Source: Paramacrobiotus richtersi
Lineage: Eukaryota > Tardigrada > Eutardigrada > Parachela > Macrobiotidae
Reading direction: 5' to 3'
DNA length: 31,813 nt
Assembly (NCBI GenBank): GCA_034698045.1
Contig: JAQGAU010000290.1
Coordinates: forward strand, 1 to 31,813
The notes under the pieces were generated by a model that made no database searches, was not told the DNA's origin, and saw nothing but the letters and a program-made list of their open reading frames with translations. The translations under genes and the position numbers were made by a program. Below, piece after piece: positions 19,905-30,955 of the stretch. Position 1 is the stretch's first letter; the number at the start of each line of letters is the position of its first letter.

Positions 19905-21777
19905 ATGGCGCCTCCTCCTGTGTGCGGTTCTGTGCAGACCAGTTCTTCGTGTGTGGTGATCTGCTTCCAAGTTCCTGCACGCAGTTTCCGGATTACCTCC
20001 GATTCTTGGACAGGCGACAATGAGCAGTGGATATTCGAGTCCAGACTGCATGTCGATTCCAGTCCTGAGTATGCAGATTTTCCCTCTGGAAACTGGCTGT
20101 TCAGGATCAGATTGACGTGCGATTTGCCAAGCGGTGGAAGGATAATCCATTTCTCAGGGTCCACGGAAATTGTTCCTCCGGAGAACGTGACTGCGTCTCG
20201 AACAGGAGACTTGGCTTACTTTACAGTAAGGTTAGTACTTGGCAATATAGGCAGCTACATAGGGCATCGTTATTCGTCCCGAGGCTGTTGTCGCTGGCTG
20301 CCAATCCGGGCTTTGCCCAAGCTATCTCGGTTGTTTGCTATTCCACAATCCTTTTTTGCGAATTGTCTCGTACTATCTGCTCAAAGCCTTAGATAAGCGT
20401 ATGGGTTACCACCACTCATATTTGTGTAAACAAACTTTATCTGAAAAGCACGCATGTTTTGTGACTCTGTATGTGGACTTAGGGGAGAAAACGTCCGTGA
20501 CAAAGGCAGCGTTGCTTGGAGCACTGACAACAAAGGAATAGGGATGTGGCGCACAGCAGCAGAAGGGATCCAGCCACAAATATTATCACGAGCTGACATT
20601 AGCCAGATCCGAAACAATCACTGCGCTTGGACGTACATCATCACCTCCGAGACGGTCATTGAAGTCGAGCTGCTTATTCCTGTTCCACCTAACAAATGGA
20701 TGATTCTGGAGCCATCGGCGCCACTCCACACTCGGCTATGGGCCGGCTTCAGCTCGCAACTGCATGCAGATTGCACTTTGGTCTGCCGTGACGGGAAAGA
20801 GTTCCCTGCACAGCGTTTTATCTTGGCTAGTGCATCCAGCGTCTTTCGGGCTATGTTCGAGCATGATATGCAGGAGAAACGCAACGGTATCTGTCAGATC
20901 GACGACATGGACGGTAACATTATGGAAGTCCTCCTGGAGTTCTTTTACACGGACCGCGCCGACCGTGAGCGGATTAAGGATGTTGTGGAGGAAGTGTACA
21001 CAGCAGCGGACAAGTATGATGTTGGGGCTCTTCGTGTGGCATGCGAGAATCTTATGGTGGACAACTTAAGGTAAATTAAGCATCGTACGATATGATGTAC
21101 GGTTTGTCGTGTATGACCGCCCTAGTACTGCGTGTTCTGAATGTCTGTACTGTGCGGTATCAGTAATTAGTAACACGTTGCTTTAATAGTCATTAGTATG
21201 CTGAACTGCCCATTTTGGTGCGGTGAATAAGGCTGTAGGGATTGAACTGAAAGCTGAAAAACCGATATCCAAAATTTGAAGTGGTTGAGAAGAATTGTTC
21301 GTGCGACTTGACTGCAGAACATTACACACTTTTCTCAACTGACTAACATTTGTTATATTGCTGCAGTTAACAAACACTCAGATTTGAGATGAAGAAGTTC
21401 TTCCAATTAGCCTGGGAGGGAACAGTTGCAGATATCCCGTTAGCGGATAATTGTAGTTATACTGAAACATAATAAGTGTATTCGTCATGTATTACAGCAT
21501 AACTCAAGAATTAATGAACGGGTTTTTCATCTCCAGTGCAAAGACGGCGCTCTCCTACCTCAACTTCGCAGTGGCTCGCGGATTAGACGGACTCAAGCTG
21601 CGAGCGATCAACTTCTTGCATGACAAATCTGAGTCCTTTCCATTGGATCTTGCCTTTGCCCAATTCACTCCGCTGTTCGAGCAAAAGACAGGTTGTGCTG
21701 TAAAACGTTTTGGAATGGTTTGTTTCGTTTCCCGCTGTACATACAGTACGCTGCACAGTCTGCTGACTTGGTCTTAA
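19905..21777 (+). CDS. SPOP-like BTB/POZ protein, copy E, with an extended tail
   Basis: Exons 19905-20230, 20483-21070 and 21537-21777 join in phase 2 (AG|GTTAGT...CTTAG and AG|GTAAAT...CTCCAG) and give 384 residues. The order is as in copy B: an N-terminal domain (VVICFQVPARSFRI, FPSGNWLFRI, GENVRDKGSVAW); a BTB domain (AQRFILASASSVFRAMFEHD, AADKYDVGALRVACENLM); and the following helix (AKTALSYLNFAVARGLDGLK). The expected role is a Cullin-3 adaptor. A 10-bp deletion near 21622 relative to copy B removes the ancestral end and shifts the frame past the old stop, adding about 50 residues from former 3' UTR sequence. The added tail has no recognised motif. The gene may work with this tail or be in early decay. 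No other lesion is visible. Confidence 0.83.
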
Positions 21778-22817
21778 TTCGTTCTGATAATACACGCTGT
21801 ATTAATGTTACTTCCTGTAATTTTCTTTACATGCCTTGTTGGAGCAAAAGAGCTGTGCCTCACTTCGGAGCGAACTTAGAGGTTGCATGTAGTATTTCAC
21901 CTATTATTATTTTGCGGCAAACTTGGCAAAGCGATTAGATAGAATCTTCCATTGTTACGGTAAGCATGTACTACTAAGTAGGCCCGACCTTGGCACTCTG
22001 CGGCCCCGGGTAATTTGACTTATAAATTCCAGTACCTATAAGCGTATAGTACTACTGTACGTATAGTAGTCGCACACATATGGGCTGTGATTTCCTATAC
22101 GGACAAGTGACGTAACGAAGCATTCAACCCATTCAAAGCGAAGCCTAGCGATATATATTCCTGAAGACATTTGAGTCAGATGTTCATAATTTAAACCATC
22201 AAAATCACGTCTCAAATCAACCCGAAGCGCGCTTTTCCGCCTAATCGCGTAAGAAACATCGTTAGCGCGGCTTTCCGCACATTCCTCCGGGTGCCATTAA
22301 CATTCCCCAAATGTAACCAATTTGCCACCGTACCAACCGCAACACACATCCCACTCGGCACTGTGTAAAGACAGTTGAAATTACCCACGTCAACGCAACA
22401 TTCCCGCCTTCCACTGCAGCCAATGTAACAGCATAATCCCTCGTTTCATATGCACGCCGTCGGCGCGATGAGTCAGAGACAAGTTTAAGCTAGCGTCGGC
22501 ATAACTTCCGCAATAAACTGCAACACTTACCGTCGACAAGTGTTTTTTGCTCTCTCTCTATCTCTCTCTTTCGCTGCCAGTCAGTGGATCGATTTGATGG
22601 GGAGCTGTCTGTGTATACAGTGTACTGCACATTCTGCCAATGAATTCGCCATTGATTTGACCAAGTGGATTACATTACAGCGGATCATCGGCGGATTATT
22701 TGCTGTTCAATCTGTCGGCTTTATATGGACACCGACTGACCAGTCGCGTTGACGGATTGCCTCTCATCGCGTCGTTGACTGTTTATACATTTGGTTTTTT
22801 TATCAAGTTTATTCACA
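21778..22817. promoter_or_regulatory. Intergenic region and 5' flank of the four-helix membrane protein gene
   Basis: No coding gene is supported. A CT-rich run at 22550-22572 followed by GCTGCCAG looks like a splice acceptor for a 5' UTR exon starting near 22581, which would place a noncoding exon further upstream. Several upstream ATGs in 22581-22817 are out of frame or closed. A short inverted run around 22044-22070 (TATAGTACTACTGTACGTATAG) is AT-rich and may be chance. Confidence 0.35.
22550..22572 (+). repeat. CT-rich microsatellite or polypyrimidine tract
   Basis: Uninterrupted C/T apart from one A, ending just before a GCCAG. It could be simple repeat, core-promoter pyrimidine tract or the acceptor tract of a 5' UTR intron. 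Confidence 0.5.
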
Positions 22818-25800
22818 ATGGTCAAGGATTGTATGTGTTGTGATTTGATGACGGGCTGCAAGTTTGCAGCCCTCTATACCATCGTAAGTATACGTTTAAT
22901 GCTGTTAAATTTAATATAATTATTTTTTTCTTATACAGTTTCCAGCAGTATGCATATAACTGCCGGTAGAAGTTTCCGGATTTTCTAATATTTCTTCTTC
23001 GATAAATGCAAATTTATTGCTCATAATCATAGAGAAAGAAAGGAATTAATTTATTAAAATTATGTTAAATTGCTGGAATTATATTTTATAAAATTATGGA
23101 TTGTATTAAATTAAATTATTGAAATTGTGTTTTAAATTATTCACACCCGAAGTAAGGTATATTGAATTATTTTAATTTTGGACAAAAGTAATTTCAGAAC
23201 TGCGACAAGGACTGATTAATAGAAAAATAAATAATAAAAATGGACTTAATTTACTGGGTATTCCCGTCACGTATTTGCGGCAATAAACTGGGTTATTTTT
23301 GCAAGAATTCCTGCTAGATCTAAGCGACTGTAATCGACTCGAATTGGAAGCGCATGAAATGATTGAATTATCAGCTGTTGAATGTTGTCGGATCGGAGCG
23401 AGTCGATGGGTATATTGCGGGCTATAAACAGCTGTAAAATCAGGACAGCATATATACAGTATGAGTTTATTTTTGATGGATCTGCGTTGAAATTGGCTGA
23501 AAATTATTGATAGCCGAGGTTAATAGATTGGTCTGCATAGATCCGTCGAGATTGCTGGTATCATGTTACGGTTCCGACGGCGGTAGCAAATTGGCCGGTC
23601 CAGGCGGTGCAAAAGCAGGATTTTAGAAAAATGTGCCATAATGGTTTGAATAAATAAACAGCAAGTAGAATGTGGAAAATGGATGGAAAATATTCAATCA
23701 GTTTTTTAACTAGCAGATAATATAAATAGATTTTGTTCATTTGAACTTAATTTATCATACTTTACTTTAAGTTTTATATTTCTGTTTTCTTGATAAATTT
23801 TTAAAAATTTAATTCTGTTGCGTTTTCTTCTTCATTTTATTTATTTCATTTTTATGTTGTATGATTTTGAGTTCTTTTCGCAGTTTGTTTTTAGGTTTTC
23901 TGGTTTATTTATTTCAAAAAAAAATCAGAATATTATCGTTAAATATCAATTTAAAATTGTAAATATTAAGATTTATATTGTATATAATCCTGATAATTTC
24001 TATTACATATGAAGTATTTTTTTGCTCAGCAGTTTTGACGCAGCTTGCTTGCTGTCACTAATATTCCACATTTTTCCTGCGCAGCATTTATTCTATGCAT
24101 TACAAATGGTGGGAAAACGGCATCGCTGGCAACTTTACATTCGCATTGAAGAGCGCAGGAAGCGATTAAGGTTAAGCTTATTGTGCGGGCGTCAAGTGGG
24201 TTCAGGTTGCTGGCGAGTGGCCGTACTGGTGCTTGTCTTACACACTGGCTTGTTGCGAAGGATGTCCATGTAGGGTAAACACACTGCAGTCAGACATTAG
24301 CCTAATCGACAGACTGCACACGCAGCCTCAACAACAACACGCCACTGTCATCAACAAACCCGACTCGCGGGTATCGTTTACCGTTACGTAATGCAACCGG
24401 CGAGAGAGAGTCGCGAATGAAAGGAACCTATTAATCGACAAGGCCCAGTGGACGCATTAAAAAGAGAACGGTTAGAAAGTGATCCCGTTTGATCCATCCA
24501 GTATTTGGACTCGTACCCGAGAACATTTCCTGTTATCTTTTGCATATTAATTTCACAAATAATGTATTTTATTATTGACCGTTCAAATGTTTATTTTAAT
24601 AATAAAGTATTTGATAATTTTAATGTAAGAGATTTTGTTCATTAAATTTCTTCGATTTAAATTTAAACTTGAATTAATTTATGAGCGTAATGTAAATTCT
24701 ACATTATTATTCTAATAAAATTTTAAGCTCTAAATTGTGTTAGACAGACAATTTAATATTGATAAAATTAGTTTAGTTTATTTAGGTGTTTTTTTAGAAT
24801 TATAAAATTTAATAATAATACATTTTGCTATTTATAAAATAATAATTTCATAGATTTAGTTATTCTATTTTGAGTTTTTCGGTTATTGTCTGGAATTCTT
24901 TAGGATGCGGTTTTCTCTACGATATTTTGCTATTCATTGTTTTCTGGCTGATATTTCTTTTTATCAGGGATAAAGTTTGCCGATTTTGTGTAATTTATGC
25001 TTGAAGTATTTCATCCTAATGGTTTTGCTAATTAATTCATTATTAACGTTTCAGGTGTATATATTTCATGTCAAATTAGATTAATAAAAATGTTTCAAAA
25101 ATTTCGCTGATTTAAACAGTTAAAGTTGTACAAGAAATGCATTGATTATCAAGCAGGCAACGATCGAGCCAACGGCGATCATTGCATCGCATTACGCAGT
25201 GCAAAAGAAGTCATCAAGCATCCCTTTGACGATTTTAATGACATTCCAAGACGCTGCATTACATAACGTGTCCACGTCGTAAAAAATGCCAACAATCCAT
25301 CGACAGACAAGAAAAACACTGGCCTCGGCGTTTCCGGTGCGTTATTCCCCTTCTTTGACAACGTAGCGATCGATCGAGGGAAAGAGCAACAGAAACAAGA
25401 CTTCCGGGCTCTGTGCCAGACAGAATATGAATACAATCAAAACATACGCTGGATCAATGCGGTGCTTATTGCGTAATAAAACCGATAGTCAGATGAAAGT
25501 GTGATGCGCTTATGCGGCGAGTACTGCTTTATGCAATGGTTGACATTTTGACGCGGGATTAGTGCGGATGAGCCGGTAAAGCTTGGCAACTTGAAACACT
25601 TTGATTGTACATGAAAGATTCATAATGTTATGTACTGTATAGAAGCGCATTAATGACAAGCTAAACTAAAAAAAGCGTTGCAAAAATATGTACGCAAATT
25701 AAACCGGAAATTGTCTGGAATGAACAACCAAATTATAAAATTAAAAAAAAATTAAATTAAATTACCAAATTGAAAAAAATTTATAAAGGTTAACCTTATC

Positions 25801-27924
25801 ATTTGGAACGACACCTCAGTGGTTTAAACGTTACATGCAACAATGAACTACCAAATTAAAGATAATAAAGTCGGGAACATATCGATCATACCTTTCTGCA
25901 ATGGATATTTTACGAATAGCTCGATATTTACCCATAAATAAATTTAACTGGTGACTTTTGCAGATCATCGGCTTATTAGATGCCATCTTCATCATTGCCT
26001 TCGACTTCCTGGGCCACTTGGCTTACGCTAGTAAGTTCCTCGAGAACGAATACATTAGCATTATAACTTGCGCCACATTCTGCAAAGAATGCACGCGAAA
26101 CTTTCTACCGCCTTTTTTCGCTGATTTTAAGTTTGGCTTTTCGTCAGAAAACGTTTTGCATGTGTTCTCGTGTTTCTCCTGTCTTTCCCGCATTTTCGGC
26201 ATTAGAATTGTTTTTGAGTTTATAAACATGTAATAAGTAAATAATTAAATAATAATTCAAACGTTAAATAAATTCCTAATAAATATTTCAACAGTCAGCT
26301 CAAATAGTTATAATAATAAAATATATTGAAATTAATTTATTACTGAATGAAATGCACAATATTTAATCCTTAAACTTTTCTTTTTTGCAGTGCTACACAT
26401 CATAACGTTAAGTGCGGCCTTCATCCTCATCCTCGCGGGAATCATTTTGTACGTGTCCATCTATAGGCGGCAGGAATCAGGTTAGTGACCCAGTTGGACA
26501 CTTTGGTAATTACGATTATTTTCACAATTTAAAAACCATGAAATTGTGTCTATTCTTGACAGGTCTGTTAATTTACCTGATCATCGCCGTTTTATATGCA
26601 TTCGTCCGCGGAACGACGATCCTCATGTGCATTATATGGCTCTCCGTTTACGACTAGTACGTGACTATAAAACCCAACGATCTATTCTCGCTTTCTTGCG
26701 GAACTCGAATTAAAATCACCGTTGCTTGTCCAGTTTTCGGAAACTGTTCGCGTATTGCTTACACATTATTTTTTTACCGAGTTTTTATTTAATTTATTTT
26801 ATATACCTCACTAGCACAATATTTTTAATATTTTTTGATACTTATGTATGTCGTTTGTACTATTTTATTTGTGATTATTTGCTATATTATCTATTGTTAA
26901 TACTGTCTGTTAATATTTAGATTTTTTAAACAATTATTTTCAGAATTATGGCATTTTTCTGGTACTTTTTATTTATACGTTTTTTTCCATTTATAACAGA
27001 AAAGGATTTTTATCAGGCCATGAATTTTATTCTATCTATACTGGCCATTGGAGCCTTGTTCAGTGCAATTCTTGCGCGCGTTAGAAGTTCTCCAATAAGA
27101 TTTTAAACCGCAATCCTAAGCGAATCTTAACAGAAACTGAATTTAATTGCCCGTTGAATATGTCAACACAGCAATTGTGATACGGACATGCGCATCTTGA
27201 TTGGAAAATTATTTTGACTAACTTTCTCCAAGATTTCGATGATTGCTTTCTTGCCGGATAATCATAGGTTAATAACGAGTTGCGTTCCGCTCATTTAAAC
27301 ACAATCCCATCAGTCATTCATAGCAGACGCCGGTACAAGGTGTCCCCGCTGATTTTAAAATAATCGACTTAAACGACCGTTTTCTTCTTGCAGTGACAAA
27401 GACTATCAGGTAAGCTAACTGCTCATCTTGCGCGTCTGTTTATTAAACCGATCATCTTTCACTTTGCACTGAAATCTCATTAAAAGAATAAACCTGTCAT
27501 CAGCTGATTTATCAAGTGCCGGTCAATGTCGCGTGCTGAATGACTGACCTGTCTGTCTGACCAGTCTGAACAGTACTCTGTCTGATCAGTAGTCTGTCCA
27601 CTCTGTCTGATCAGTATGTCCACTCAGGCCAGTGCAGGCAGTTCTACAAATGGACCTACTCGTCGCGTCAATTTACGAAGTGCGTATCTTGCAGTTAATT
27701 TGTCTGTTTCGTTGCAGAAGCCCCACGCCGGCATTATCGTCCGTTTGATACTGCACATTATCGGTGTCATCTTGGACAGTTGGGCCATTATTTCAGGTAG
27801 AGAATGAATTAGCAGCGTTTAGGCGTTTCAACGGTTCTTGAGATTGACCTTCACCTTAATTTATTTTGCAGTGCTGTCACTCTTCCGATACGTCAAACAC
27901 CCGGAGCAACTGCAGAAGATCTGA
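22818..27924 (+). CDS. Four-helix membrane protein, LAPTM/DUF4728-like
   Basis: Seven exons (22818-22883, 25964-26030, 26391-26480, 26563-26656, 27394-27409, 27718-27796, 27872-27924) total 465 bases in one consistent frame and give 154 residues. The protein opens MVKDCMCCDLMTG, the Cys-Cys and TG pattern seen at the start of LAPTM-like and arthropod DUF4728 proteins. Four hydrophobic helices follow at about 15-43, 46-71, 77-104 and 117-142, with a short C-terminal tail (RYVKHPEQLQKI). Family members sit in lysosomal, endosomal or plasma membranes; no substrate is implied. Two features are odd. Exon 4 ends TA|GTACGT, so its apparent stop codon TAG is split by the intron and becomes TAT after splicing. 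Exon 5 is a 16-base microexon. Intron 1 is 3.1 kb and AT-rich, unlike the other introns in the window. Confidence 0.8.
22884..25963 (+). other. Long AT-rich first intron with three GC-normal islands
   Basis: It begins GTAAGT and ends TTTTGCAG. Very AT-rich stretches (about 22890-23250, 23620-24020, 24540-25140 and 25620-25960) alternate with ordinary composition (about 23250-23620, 24030-24530 and 25150-25610). The islands contain short open frames (24022-24273 plus, 25179-25436 minus) with no family resemblance. Island-like composition inside a first intron suits enhancers, alternative promoters or a nested noncoding gene; none is demonstrated. Confidence 0.45.
26943..27105 (+). other. Hydrophobic open stretch in intron 4, possible exon relic
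   Basis: After TTTTCAG at 26941 the frame is open to TAA at 27103-27105 and encodes mostly hydrophobic residues, including EKDFYQ, which resembles the DKDYQ of microexon 5. Splicing from the exon-4 donor would create TAA at once, so it cannot serve as an alternative last exon in that phase. It may be a dead duplicate exon or simply AT-rich sequence that reads hydrophobic. Confidence 0.2.
27553..27627 (+). repeat. Three 25-bp tandem repeats in intron 5
   Basis: Three units each begin CTGTCTGA(C/T)CAGT, at 27553, 27578 and 27603. The last unit diverges after position 14. A CTGT/CTGA-rich lead-in precedes them. They lie about 90 bases before the exon-6 acceptor. Confidence 0.65.
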
Positions 27925-28844
27925 TCCAGATGGCGCTTGGTTTAATGTGGTTACCTTCCTTCGTACCAAAGTGACAATGCTCGGAATTGTTATTACTCCA
28001 GTCTGTTCGTACTCCGTAGTGCAGTCTTTGTTAATTCGGGTCACAAAGTGATTACGCGAGATGGTTTTAGGGTCGAATCGCAGTCGAAGATCGGTATTTT
28101 TTTCTTCAACCCAAAGTTTTGGATGGGTGTTCTGTTTTCACGTCTAGTTCTTCGCACGATGCTAGATACAAGAGCAGAGGCAGCGCTCCGCATTGATGAC
28201 CGTTTCCAGTGCGCTTGCTTTTTCTTTTGCTCTTTTTTTCAACGTGTGTATGATGTACTTTACTCGGATTACTTCAAACATACTTGTTACCAACAAAAAA
28301 CAGCTGATCGCAATCGCTATTTCTTTCGTACCTAATCAAAATATTCGAATCCAAGTGCCATGATCGGTACGACAGCCAAAAACACATCAGGGCGCGGCTC
28401 CCGTTTGACTAAAATCTTGCAGAAACGACGTTCGTGGATGTATGTGTCATTAATTATGTTAAGAACTGCAATTCCTTCTGGACAATGCAAATAGCATCAA
28501 GAGAAGCCGAATTAATATGCACTGCGCTGGACATCCGAGATACCATAGATACAGTCATGCAGACTGGACTGCAAATAAACACCGCAGGTTCAGAAAAAGG
28601 ACCATCTTCTACTATATCAAGCGCCAAAACCGCGGATCTGTTGGTCACGTTGTGATCCCGCCTCCAGAACGTCCTGCTTGGCCGAACCAGTACACATACG
28701 TTTTAGATTCGTTAAACGAGCTTAGCCAACCTCTGCCTTTCTGCCACGTTTGTTTAGTCAGCTTTTTTACAGAGCTTTTGTGTCTCTGCAACGTATGAAA
28801 AACCCCGAAGCTTTGTTAACCACGCAGCTGGGCCGGTTTTTAGT
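27925..28844. other. 3' flank of the membrane protein gene
   Basis: No gene is supported. An AATAAA occurs near 28573, about 650 bases past the stop. Open frames at 28048-28335, 28434-28655 and 28517-28798 have no family resemblance. Confidence 0.3.
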
Positions 28845-29047
28845 TCCGTGCGTTTGTGAATCCTGCGTACGGCACGCGGATTTGCAAATCCTTAGTAATG
28901 TACGCAAATTTGTGAGTCCTTAGTTAGCTACGCAGCTTTGTGAACCCTTAGTAGTGTACGCAGATTTGTGAATCTTTAGTTTTATACGCATGTTTGAGAG
29001 TTCTTACTTCTTAGTATTGTACGCAGGTTTGAGAATTCTTGGTTTTG
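28845..29047 (+). repeat. 28-bp imperfect minisatellite
   Basis: Units begin at 28873, 28901, 28929, 28957, 28985 and 29020, each 28 bases except the fifth, which has a 7-base insertion. The common core is TACGCA..TTTGTGA, then TCCTTAGT. A partial unit precedes from about 28845. Unit similarity falls toward the right end. No spacers separate the units, so this is a tandem array and not CRISPR-like. Confidence 0.85.
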
Positions 29048-29723
29048 CGTGCAAGAACGCGTGGGCCCTCAGCTTTGCAGTCGTTTTCCGTTGGTTTATG
29101 TCTTATGACCGATCTGTTACACATTACTCTAATAATCTTATCCTTTTTCTCAAAATACAAGAAAGTGAAGTGTGCCAGTAGGAAATACTGAGTCGTACGT
29201 GTTACTGTAATGCCATTTTGTGCTCAATTGCTAATGAAGTTATATTTACTGTTTGCAAACGTCTGTTCAGCACCAAAGTCGTGCTGTTGGGTACTAAGGG
29301 CTTCAAATTTTAGTGCAGTATTACCTTAATGCAGTACTAATGACAGCAAACTTTAGCAGTGTCTTGCGGATTGTGATCTTAGTACCATGCACTGAACGCA
29401 TCGTACGTTGATAATTGCGCTTTACTGCTGTTATAACAGCGTACAGTTTATTATCCAGATGACATCAAAGCATTGCGCCGCGTGCAACAGGCTTTGTCAA
29501 TGCGTTATAGAATGCGTTAGAGGCAGTACTGTTCTTCATCGCTTGCTGGACGTCCTGCGGTACGCGATGTCTGCTTAGCCGACATGATTCGACTAGAACA
29601 TTCATGAAAATTCTGAACAGTAAGACGCAGTAACCTGAACTCCAATATTGGTTGTATTTCTTCATGCTCGAAGTTCTGTTCTTGACACCATTTCGGTTTA
29701 GGACCTAAAAACACTTCTCGATC
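29048..29723. other. Intergenic stretch before the RPA14-like gene
   Basis: No gene is supported. A minus-strand open frame at 29517-29879 overlaps the start of the RPA14-like gene and is read as a shadow. Confidence 0.3.
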
Positions 29724-30231
29724 ATGACGGAATTCCGCGCTGATCGGTACACTTTGGGCTGCGAAATATTTTCTCATGTTGGACAATCCGTTCAGCTGAT
29801 CGGCCAAGTTTCGAAAACGTCTAATGATGGCCGTAAACTTCATGTTCGGACTTCCGACAATGTCGTCACTTTTATTCATCTCTGCAAGCCAGTAAGTGTT
29901 TCAAACATATTTTCGCGTGATGCTTTTTGTGAACCCGAATATTTTATAGTGTGATGAACCGCCAACTGGGTACGTCGACGTTACCGGTACCGTTACAGGC
30001 GCTAAAACCGTAACCTGCCAAGAGTTTAACTCAGAGTTTCATCAGTCGGAGCTACAGCAATATTATGGTAATGAGGAATCGCTTCCTCGCGGCAATACCC
30101 TTGCATTTTGTTCGATGCACTCCAATTGTTTCTGCAGAATTACTCAGAAGTCGTGCACCGAAAAGCCCGCATTTTTCTTTGTCAAACGCAAAGCGAATAC
30201 AGTTGGCTCCGATTTGGTTTACGGAAACTGA
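29724..30231 (+). CDS. RPA3: Replication protein A small subunit (RPA14/RPA3)-like
   Basis: Exons 29724-29891 and 29950-30231 join in phase 0 across a 58-bp intron (GTAAGT...TTATAG). The product would be 149 residues. The order fits the single OB-fold of the RPA 14-kDa subunit: SHVGQSVQLIGQVSK, then RKLHVRTSDNVVTFIHL, then GYVDVTGTVTGAKTVTC, then the C-terminal helix region (FNSEFHQSELQQYY). RPA is the nuclear single-strand DNA binding trimer of replication and repair; this subunit helps hold the trimer together. The family is usually about 110-120 residues. Here the frame continues about 50 unrelated residues after YYG, and a donor-like G|GTAATG at 30067/30068 suggests the true end may be spliced elsewhere. 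The next coding frame opens 20 bases past this stop. Confidence 0.7.
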
Positions 30232-30250
30232 CACGCAGGCTATTTCTCGC

Positions 30251-30955
30251 ATGACTGACCAAGCTGAACGACTGAGACTTCAACGATTTAGGAAGAGACT
30301 TGGAACTGGCGGTAATTCAGAGGAATTGAATTCTCAAGAGTGCTCTGCAGTAGCTCAGTCCGATATCAGGCCATCAGCCAGTGACAGAGTGAACGCGGTG
30401 CCCAGTGGTGAGCATTGCGAAAGCCTTAATTTCTCCACTCTTGGTCCGAAATTATGCGCAGACCAGTTGGGTAATAGATCCCCAAACAACATGCGAGTTC
30501 AACTGTCACCCGCGGAACGAAAACGGCGTTCCCGGGCCAACGTGTCTGTTGAGCAGAAAGCAAAAAGAAGCAGGGATGACGCAAGAATGAACCGCATACG
30601 CAGATTAAGTGAAACACCAGAAATGTCAAGACGACGGAAGTCTCATGATGCTCAGCGTCATAAAAAAACTCGAAGGGAAGGAGGAATGCACCAACACCGC
30701 GACCGTCAAATACGGAAAGCCCAGAGCTATGTTAGGGCGAGGGTTCGCGAAACCGTGCAAGAAAGACGCGAGCGACCTGATTACGAAAGTTCAAAGAAAA
30801 AGTTCCGGGAACGTGAAAAACGCCGGCGTGAAGAAGAGAGACGTAGGCTCATTCCTCCTGAATGCATTTGTAATCCGCGATATCCATATCGGAAGATGTT
30901 CTGTTTTTTCCATGCAAAAGATTTTAAGACAGGCCCAGACACGCCCGATCCTTGA
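30251..30955 (+). CDS. Arginine-rich protein with STPR-type 23-residue repeats
   Basis: The ATG at 30251 gives 234 residues (MTDQAERLRLQRFRKRLG). The frame is open further back to 30065, so the start is uncertain. Residues about 92-183 divide into four 23-residue units, the clearest being RRSRANVSVEQKAKRSRDDA and RIRRLSETPEMSRRRKSHDA. These match the STPR repeat known from silkworm FMBP-1 and from N-termini of some transposon proteins, and such repeats bind DNA. A strongly charged stretch (REREKRRREEERRR) and a Cys/His tail (CICNP, FCFFHAKDF) follow. An AATAAA at 31251 lies about 300 bases downstream. It may be a host DNA-binding protein or the front part of a decayed Helitron-like element, because Helitron remains lie 500 bases further on. 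Confidence 0.55.
   Translation: MTDQAERLRLQRFRKRLGTGGNSEELNSQECSAVAQSDIRPSASDRVNAVPSGEHCESLNFSTLGPKLCADQLGNRSPNNMRVQLSPAERKRRSRANVSVEQKAKRSRDDARMNRIRRLSETPEMSRRRKSHDAQRHKKTRREGGMHQHRDRQIRKAQSYVRARVRETVQERRERPDYESSKKKFREREKRRREEERRRLIPPECICNPRYPYRKMFCFFHAKDFKTGPDTPDP

Noticed and set aside
24022-24273. Gene nested in intron 1
   Set aside because: Only a short frame with no family match or splice support.
26563-26657. End of the membrane protein at the exon-4 TAG
   Set aside because: Splicing at GTACGT keeps phase with a microexon and two further exons that supply the fourth helix.
28845-29047. CRISPR-like array
   Set aside because: Units are contiguous with no spacers, and the genome is eukaryotic.
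29517-29879. Minus-strand open frame of 120 codons
   Set aside because: Overlaps the start of the RPA14-like gene, which has better family support.
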